In this document: positions 35,609 to 41,886 of the stretch, piece after piece | Numbering within the stretch: the first letter of the stretch is position 1 | Layout: every line of letters begins with the position of its first letter | From: Cruorifilaria tuberocauda | Lineage: Eukaryota > Nematoda > Chromadorea > Rhabditida > Onchocercidae | Reading direction: 5' to 3' | Length of the DNA stretch: 41,886 bases | Assembly (NCBI GenBank): GCA_013365365.1 | Contig: JABVXU010000466.1 | Coordinates: forward strand, 1-41,886 | The notes under the pieces: model-generated | Seen by the model: only the letters and a program-made list of their open reading frames with translations | What the model was told of the DNA's origin: nothing | Database searches by the model: none | Translations under genes and position numbers: made by a program

Positions 35609-38600
35609 TTACAAATTTCTTTTCTTTGGTTGATTAATGGAAACTTTTTTCTTTAACTTATTTTTCGATGACGGAGACATTTCTGCTAAAGCATTTTTTA
35701 ATGAACTATTTACTGCTAATAATGGTACCATCGAAGCACTTGGAGGAGTACCAGAATGTGAACGAGCCTGAATTATGAACCAAAAGGTTTCATTTTACCT
35801 GTTATTAATTATGAGAAAAATATATGAAATGTTTGAAAATGAATTAATAATTAGCAATTTCTATTTAAAGCCTTATTTTTACTTGTTTTTTAAATGTAAT
35901 TTCATTAACATTATTACTTAACAACTTATCAATATTAATATCAACTTATCAATACTATCAACATTATATTATATAGTATTATAAAGTATTACAAGTAAAG
36001 TATTACCGTTATACTTTTGCTTTATCATATTCCACATTAATGAAAAAGCAATTACAACAACTTATCAATGTTAGCAATATATCAACTTATCACTATTGTC
36101 AACATTATACTTCTTACTGTCATACCTTTGCTTTATTATATTTCACATTAGTGGGAAAGCAATTCCCGAGAAATCTTGGTTAATTTAAATATTTTATGAG
36201 ATTGTAAGATGTTTAGCTAACTGAATAAATTTCTTTAAAATTAAAATAGTCTCTTTTCTTTTTTTTTGAAAAAATCTAAAATAATACTAACCAATTTTAG
36301 AGTTGGACATGAAGCATTTTTTGGAGTGTTACAAAAGCCACATGATTGACGACAGTTTTCTTCCATGAATTGATCTGAATCACCTCGACACTGACCACCG
36401 ATACGCCATTGCCCGCAGGCAAAATGACGATCGGCACATTCTCAAATAGCAACAAAAATTAACAAAATAACAAGGAAATAAAATTAAACCACAAGAATTT
36501 TAAAATTTAGCTAATCACACTTCACTTGTTATTTTGATTTTTAAAAATTAATTTTTCAAATTGGAAATAAGAGAAAGAGAGAGAGAGCGAGAGAGAGAGA
36601 AAGGGAAAGAGGAAAAGCAGAAAATAACAAGTATTATAATTATTCCATCTTTACTATTCCTAATTAAGGTATTACAATTGCTGTAATTTGAATATTTACC
36701 ATTGCTTCTATTAAACTTAGAATTGCAAATTTGACATGCAGCTTGACAGTATTGTCGCATGTAATTGCGATTTTGACGGCATTCGCCTAGATTAGCCCAA
36801 ACTTCGCAACATGGATGTCTATTGTAGCAATTTGTAAATTGCTGTCGAACCTGGCTCTGCGAAGTTTCTGCATTTTGTATTTGTGTTTGTGGTACAAAAG
36901 GCTAAAAATGCTAGCAAGTTCCTTTAAGAAATTTAATTTAGAAAAAAGAATTTCAATTTATACTTATCGAAAAAAAACTTTAAACATTTATCATTTCAGG
37001 TTTTAGAATTATCAAATTGTTGTAATTTTTATTCCAAAAAAATAAAACGAACTTTCGAACTGTTAGAATTTCAAGTTTATCAAGTAAGTAAGCCAAAGTA
37101 AACAGACAAGTTTTTTTTTACAAGTAAGTTACCGCTGGTGTTGGACCTGGCACACATCGTCCCATATAGCAAATCCCATTGAAGCAAGCATCAAAACCTT
37201 CAAAACCGATACAAATACCATTTAATTTAATTTTAGAAACACAGTGCGGAACACCGCGAGTATCACAAAACAGATATGGTGTACCGCATGTTGGTATTTC
37301 CGCGGTACAACCAGGACGCGGGGCATATCGATACATTTGATCTGTATACATATTGGATAGACCTGAAAATGATTCCTACTTTTAAAAATAAATTAATTCT
37401 GAATGATAAAAAATATCATATCAGAAATACTAAAAAAATATATCAGAAAATTTATTGCTTTCATTTCTTGAAAACAGCAAATGTCTTTTTAATTACTGAA
37501 ATTGATTAATAATTCTAATATAGCGTAATTTTGTAAGTAAGTTAATTTAGAAAATACTTTATAAATTACCAATGAAGATTTCAAACTATTTACAGATATT
37601 TAGAAAATTTTCAAACTTGAAATATAAATTTAAATATTAATCATTCTTGTTGCCTATTTTAAGCAATTTCAAAAGCTTCAAAAGCAGTACTTTGTCATAA
37701 TTGCTTTCAATTTTTTTTGAAATTATCCATTGATATTTTGCTTTTTCCTTTTTTTTCTTTACTCTTTATAAAAAGTTAATTTTTAATTTTGAAGAAAATT
37801 CCACTTATTTTTTGTTTTCCCAAAACACACAACAAAACTTTCCCTTTCTCCGAGATGATGCTATTTGTTTAAGCCGGTTTTTACATTTAACAAATTTCTT
37901 CCATACAGGTATTAAAGTTCCGCTCAATTTCCTAATAACATTCTTCTTCATTCCCATCAACTATTTTATTGGTAAATAATTTGATATTATGCTAAACTTG
38001 TTAAATTTAAATTAAATCAAACCACTTTAGTTCCATCTATTTTCACTTCCTAAAAAGAATCCATTAAAACTTTCCCTTTCTTGGAGCGCTATTTGTTTAA
38101 GCCGGTTTTCTTTTTTCCGCCATCTAAGAAGCACACTTTCACTTTTATCATATCATGAAAAATTTATTCATGTCAGTTAGTAAAAAGTAAATATTACCCA
38201 AGACTAAAAGTACTCATTCCTGAATAGAAATAAAAAATGAAAATTTACCATCTCGATTGTAAAGCGTGAAAAATGGTCGCATTAACGCATAGCTAAAATG
38301 TTGTGGATTTGCGCATGCTGGTATATCTGGTGGATAAGCCTATGATATGAAATTATCAAATTCATAAAGAATAATTAATTAACAATTTGAAGTATATTAA
38401 TTATACTAAAAGAGCTTAAAACAATGCTTGGATATCTTAAGATTGTAAATCGAACAAAATAAATTATACTATAAACAATTTAATTCATACTTGAAAGTTA
38501 GTTTAATATTAAATTATACTTCCAATGGATTATTTTTAATAAATAATACTTTTAGATTTGAATTTATTTTAGTAATACTTTACTTGTAATGCTTTATAAT

Positions 38601-40876
38601 ACTTATTATAATTTATAATACTTGTTGTAATTTTAGTTATTACCATTCTATAACTAATATTTTACTTTATAGTATTTGTAATATTTTACAATACATTTAT
38701 AGTTTACAATACTTGTAGTACTTTTACTTAATACTGTCCTATAACAATATTGGAATAATATTTTATCGATAAATGAAAATGGGACCAATTCTCGAGCCCA
38801 CGTCGGCTGAACAATTTGTCGCCAAAGTTCCCAAATGAAATCAACAAATGCATGATGAGAGTAGAATATCGGATCATTGGATGATTGTTCCGGTGGTCTC
38901 ATATGACCACCGATCCAAAGATGAACATTAGAATGTGAATACTCTAATGCATTATAATTTATTGGATATGGGCAACCTTAAAATAACTTAACTTTTAGCT
39001 TAAAATAAAATGCCAAAAAATAACAAATTTAATCTAAATTACTTTTTCCTTTTTAAAGATTTTTTTTTAATGCGAATTTCAAAATTGAAAATACATTAAA
39101 TAATTGGAATTGATTCTAAAAATTAATTAATTATAAGTGAATTAAGAAAAAATTAAAATGAGGAAAACTGGAAACCTTGCATTGGTGCTGTATATGACAT
39201 GATATTTTCAATAGCAGTTTGTTGCATTACCTGTGCTAAACTCCGTTCCGAGAAAAGTTGTCCATCACGACCAAGATTTCTGATAATGGAAATAATTTTT
39301 GCTGATTAAGCGGAAGTTATACTCAAATACACCAAAGGTGTATACTTTAATAGGTAACTAAATAAAATGTTGCAAAAAAAATTTTTAAATTTCGGATTAA
39401 TTAGTCTAATTACTAACCTCATTATGGCATTACGTCCATCAAGTGTACTCCAATATGCAAATGGACCGTTAATAACATTACCGTAGAAATCAGTTTCACC
39501 CATGAAATATGGACTGAAGAAAATGGAATCGCTTGGATTTGGTAAATAATTATCCAAAACGGAATCCCAGTACGGTAAGGAAATTGTTGGATCAATAAGT
39601 CGAAGTGCTATTTCGAATCTGAACAGAAGAATCGAAGATCCGGAAAACGAAAATAAAATGAAATAGTCAAGTTTAAGTAAATGTAATACTCGAGTAATTT
39701 TTTTCCGGAATTCGAGATTGTTTTATTTTTTTGAATGATTCCAAGCATCTGATCTTTTCTAAGCAAAAACATTCAACACGAAATTTCCTCCTTAACTGAC
39801 ATTTTCAGGGAAAGAATAATTAAATTAATAAGGAAGTGCCTCTTAATGAATTCACGATGCCACGGTAGAAAACCTGGTCCGGAATGTGCGCCACCTGCTG
39901 CTGCAACCTTAGACATGATATCATTAACATATATTTAATTATATTTCCGAAGTCAAATTTTCAAAACAATTGAATTTCGGATTCTTACCTTTTCTAGAAG
40001 AAAATATTTGATTTTTTTATTTAATTTTTAAATATTTTAACGCGAAATCTAAAAAAATTTATCGAAGTTTAAATCGATCCTTTCTTTTTAAAATGCAATT
40101 TCATTTTCATCCAATTATCTTTCGAATTGTTGAAGAAATTGTAACGAACTAATCGATGTTCCATGCTAATCCGATCATACTCTCCCCTTCGTTTCAATGT
40201 GTTCAGAGCATTATGATACCGTAATCGCTCATTTTCTGTGAGCATCCGGTATTCCTTACGGTATGCCATTGCTATAATTTGCCCATTTCTTAGAACACAT
40301 TGATTTTGCGGATCGATTCTACCCTGTAAGAAAATTTTTAGGCATATTGAAATTATAGAATAACAGGAATATTGATTAATAACTTCAAATTAACTTGAAA
40401 TAATTTGAACATGAAGAACAATTCTGAAAACTGTATGAAATTTACCGCGAAAAAAGGACAAAGACAGGTAAGTGTCATGCAATCATATGGATTGCTTGCA
40501 ACTTGTCCTCTTGAACCGGGAACTACCAAACCAGGTCTCAGATGTTCCGGAATACCGGGAGGATGAACTATCACTTGAGCTTGTTGTTCAAGATCTCTCC
40601 TCGAATTATTCGCTATCCTTTGAAGCTAAAAAAAAATAAATGGAACAAATTTTTTTTTACAATTTTTGAAGAATCATTTCGAAATGGAAAATTTAACAGC
40701 CTAATAACGTCGGCTTAACTGAAATAGCTCACGTTTAAACAAGTGGTACGAATCGCAGGTGTCGGTGCCTGATTGCAATTTGCAGTGAAACGAGCTGATA
40801 TTTGGCTAAGTTGATTTTGGCCAAAAATAGATTTGGTTATGAATGTTAATGAAATGAATAATAATAGAAACCACAT
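35609..40876 (-). CDS. Secreted tyrosinase with two ShKT domains (tyrosinase B)
   Basis: Paralogue of tyrosinase A, 630 aa. Exons in transcript order: 40733-40876, 40446-40625, 40150-40323, 39840-39907, 39418-39618, 39176-39279, 38786-38976, 38249-38339, 37133-37362, 36700-36901, 36292-36440, 35609-35767. Signal peptide 1-19 ending SIFG. CuA ligands His164, His174, His183 ([11 protein letters not shown]); CuB His305, His309 (HSNVH) and His332 in [12 protein letters not shown]. Then a Cys-rich region (exon 9), ShKT domains in exons 10 and 11, and a Lys-rich tail. Exons 3-7, 9 and 11 have exactly the same lengths as in tyrosinase A. The intron after exon 4 begins with GC rather than GT. A start at 40912 is also in frame, but the acceptor at 40884-40886 favours 40876. 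Likely role in cuticle or eggshell tanning is inferred from the family. Confidence 0.9.
35931..36164. repeat. Intronic tandem duplication, about 115-bp unit
   Basis: Two diverged copies (about 35931-36053 and 36057-36164) share ACAACTTATCAAT, TCAACATTATA, CTTTGCTTTAT and a closing AAAGCAATT. They lie in the last intron of tyrosinase B. Confidence 0.7.
36292..36901 (-). other. Two ShKT domains of tyrosinase B (exons 10 and 11)
   Basis: Exon 10 encodes [24 protein letters not shown] and QAACQIC. Exon 11 encodes [24 protein letters not shown] and RQSCGFC. Spacing fits ShKT, and the first domain has the same extra adjacent Cys as in tyrosinase A, so the feature predates the duplication. Confidence 0.85.
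36572..36600. repeat. GA microsatellite
   Basis: A GA/GAGA run with one interruption (GAGAGCGAGAG) in the intron between exons 10 and 11 of tyrosinase B. Confidence 0.8.
38540..38745. repeat. AT-rich AATACTT / TTTATAATACTT degenerate array
   Basis: Many variants of TAATACTTGTAATA and TTTATAATACTT in irregular succession just downstream of exon 7 in a tyrosinase B intron. Low complexity, without a fixed period. Confidence 0.55.
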
Positions 40877-40886
40877 TTTGAATCTA
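40877..40886 (-). promoter_or_regulatory. Probable spliced-leader acceptor of tyrosinase B
   Basis: On the minus strand TTTTAAATTTTAG ends at 40884, giving a seven-base leader before the ATG at 40876. If used, the upstream in-frame ATG at 40912 would be outside the mature mRNA. Confidence 0.55.
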
Positions 40887-41886
40887 AAATTTAAAATTTG
40901 TAAATTTAACATTTGTTACGTTTTTACGGAGAGCTTTTGTATTAATTACTTGTATCAATATTAATTACTTTGTATCAACTGATTTCCTGTTAACAGATTC
41001 CGGAATTAGGATTTTCCCAGTGAAATAATTAAGTTGAGAAAAGTTTTTTTGCGCTTTTCACATTAACGCGAGCACAGTGCTATTTGAATAATTAATTTCC
41101 CGATGAAGTGTTAGCTTTTTTTGATGGAAAAATTGATGACGTGGAAAATAATCATAAATTTTGTTTATCAAAAAAAGATTGAGTGATTAATTACGTAAGA
41201 AAAAGGTTCTAATATAATTTAAGCGAAAAATTTAACTAAAAATGTTGGAATTGATAAAGCTTTTGATAATTACAACTGATAATACATTTGAAAATTATTA
41301 TTGATAAATTTGATTATAATGAATTTAACAAAAGTATGCTAATTGCTCTATCAATATCTATTAGATAATTTTAAAGAAATTTTAGCGATCAATTAACTTT
41401 GAGTAAAGTATTTAAGATAGTTGTTAGTCTTTTAAAAAACAGTTCTTATCAGATTTTTTAATTAAAATAAATTAAAGCAAAAAATTTTTCTTCTTTCACT
41501 TACCTTAGACAGTTCATTTTCAAGAGAAAGAACTTCTTTATTTAAATTAAAAATGTAAAAGATTTTTTTCTTGTAACTTCTATCTCGACAAAACTGTTGT
41601 AAGCCAGGAAGCTTTACAGATAGAATGATTGCAATCGAATCAGAAATATTAATATTCCCAAATTACCTTCGTCACATATTATCTTTCAGTAATAACTCTA
41701 TTCATTATTAAGTATTGATGTGATAAGTTTTAACATTTAATAAATGATTTATCAATTTATTCAAAGAAATTTGAAATTTATAAGCTTGTAAGCTGAGGTA
41801 CTTTCAATAATTTTGCTCCACGATTCCGAGAAAATTTGAATTCGAAAAAAATTTTTCTAAGTAATGAAATTAATTAATCTCTTTCT
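40887..41886. other. Upstream flank of tyrosinase B, no gene seen
   Basis: AT-rich DNA without an open frame of interest. It should include the tyrosinase B promoter, but I recognise no specific motif. Confidence 0.55.

Noticed and set aside
40877..40912. Tyrosinase B start at the upstream ATG (40912)
   Set aside because: It would put twelve polar and basic residues before the signal peptide, and a splice acceptor lies between the two ATGs.
1..41886. tRNA, rRNA or SL RNA genes
   Set aside because: No cloverleaf or A/B box pair, and no SL-type sequence, could be recognised by eye; a tRNAscan run would be decisive.

Overview
The window looks like genomic DNA of a parasitic nematode, probably a filarial or related spirurid. 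It is very AT-rich, its genes are split by GT-AG introns of about 40 to 1,100 bp, and its gene content is typically nematode: a cuticle collagen, a CED-4 apoptosis activator, an MSP-domain tail-anchored protein, and two tyrosinases carrying ShKT domains. The species assignment is inference. All gene models were rebuilt by hand by joining exons at splice sites and checking reading phase and family homology.

Layout. 1-5152: no convincing gene; simple repeats and a decayed coding-like tandem duplication near 4.0-4.4 kb. 5153-6906 (+): six-exon cuticle collagen, 330 aa. 6907-11350: a 362-bp inverted repeat with an 826-bp loop that may be a rearranged retroelement, then a minisatellite-like array just upstream of the next gene. 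11351-15790 (+): eleven-exon ced-4 orthologue, 578 aa. 15791-17817: a diverged 96-bp direct repeat. 17818-19232 (+): MSP-domain protein with a C-terminal membrane anchor (5' end uncertain). 20948-26456 (-) and 35609-40876 (-): two tandem paralogous secreted tyrosinases (608/628 aa and 630 aa), each with 12 exons. Between them lie 9.1 kb without a convincing gene. 40877-41886: nothing recognised apart from a probable trans-splice acceptor.

How the genes relate. The collagen is a cuticle structural protein, and the tyrosinases are candidate oxidases for tanning or cross-linking of cuticle or eggshell, so their roles could meet at the extracellular matrix. Neighbourhood alone does not show co-regulation. 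CED-4 and the MSP protein have unrelated housekeeping or cell-death roles. The two tyrosinases clearly arose by duplication: seven of twelve exons have identical lengths and all intron phases match. The most noteworthy details are an N in place of the first Walker B aspartate of CED-4, an in-frame alternative 5' splice site in tyrosinase A, a GC-AG intron and recurrent AAG acceptors in the tyrosinase pair, and the large inverted repeat.
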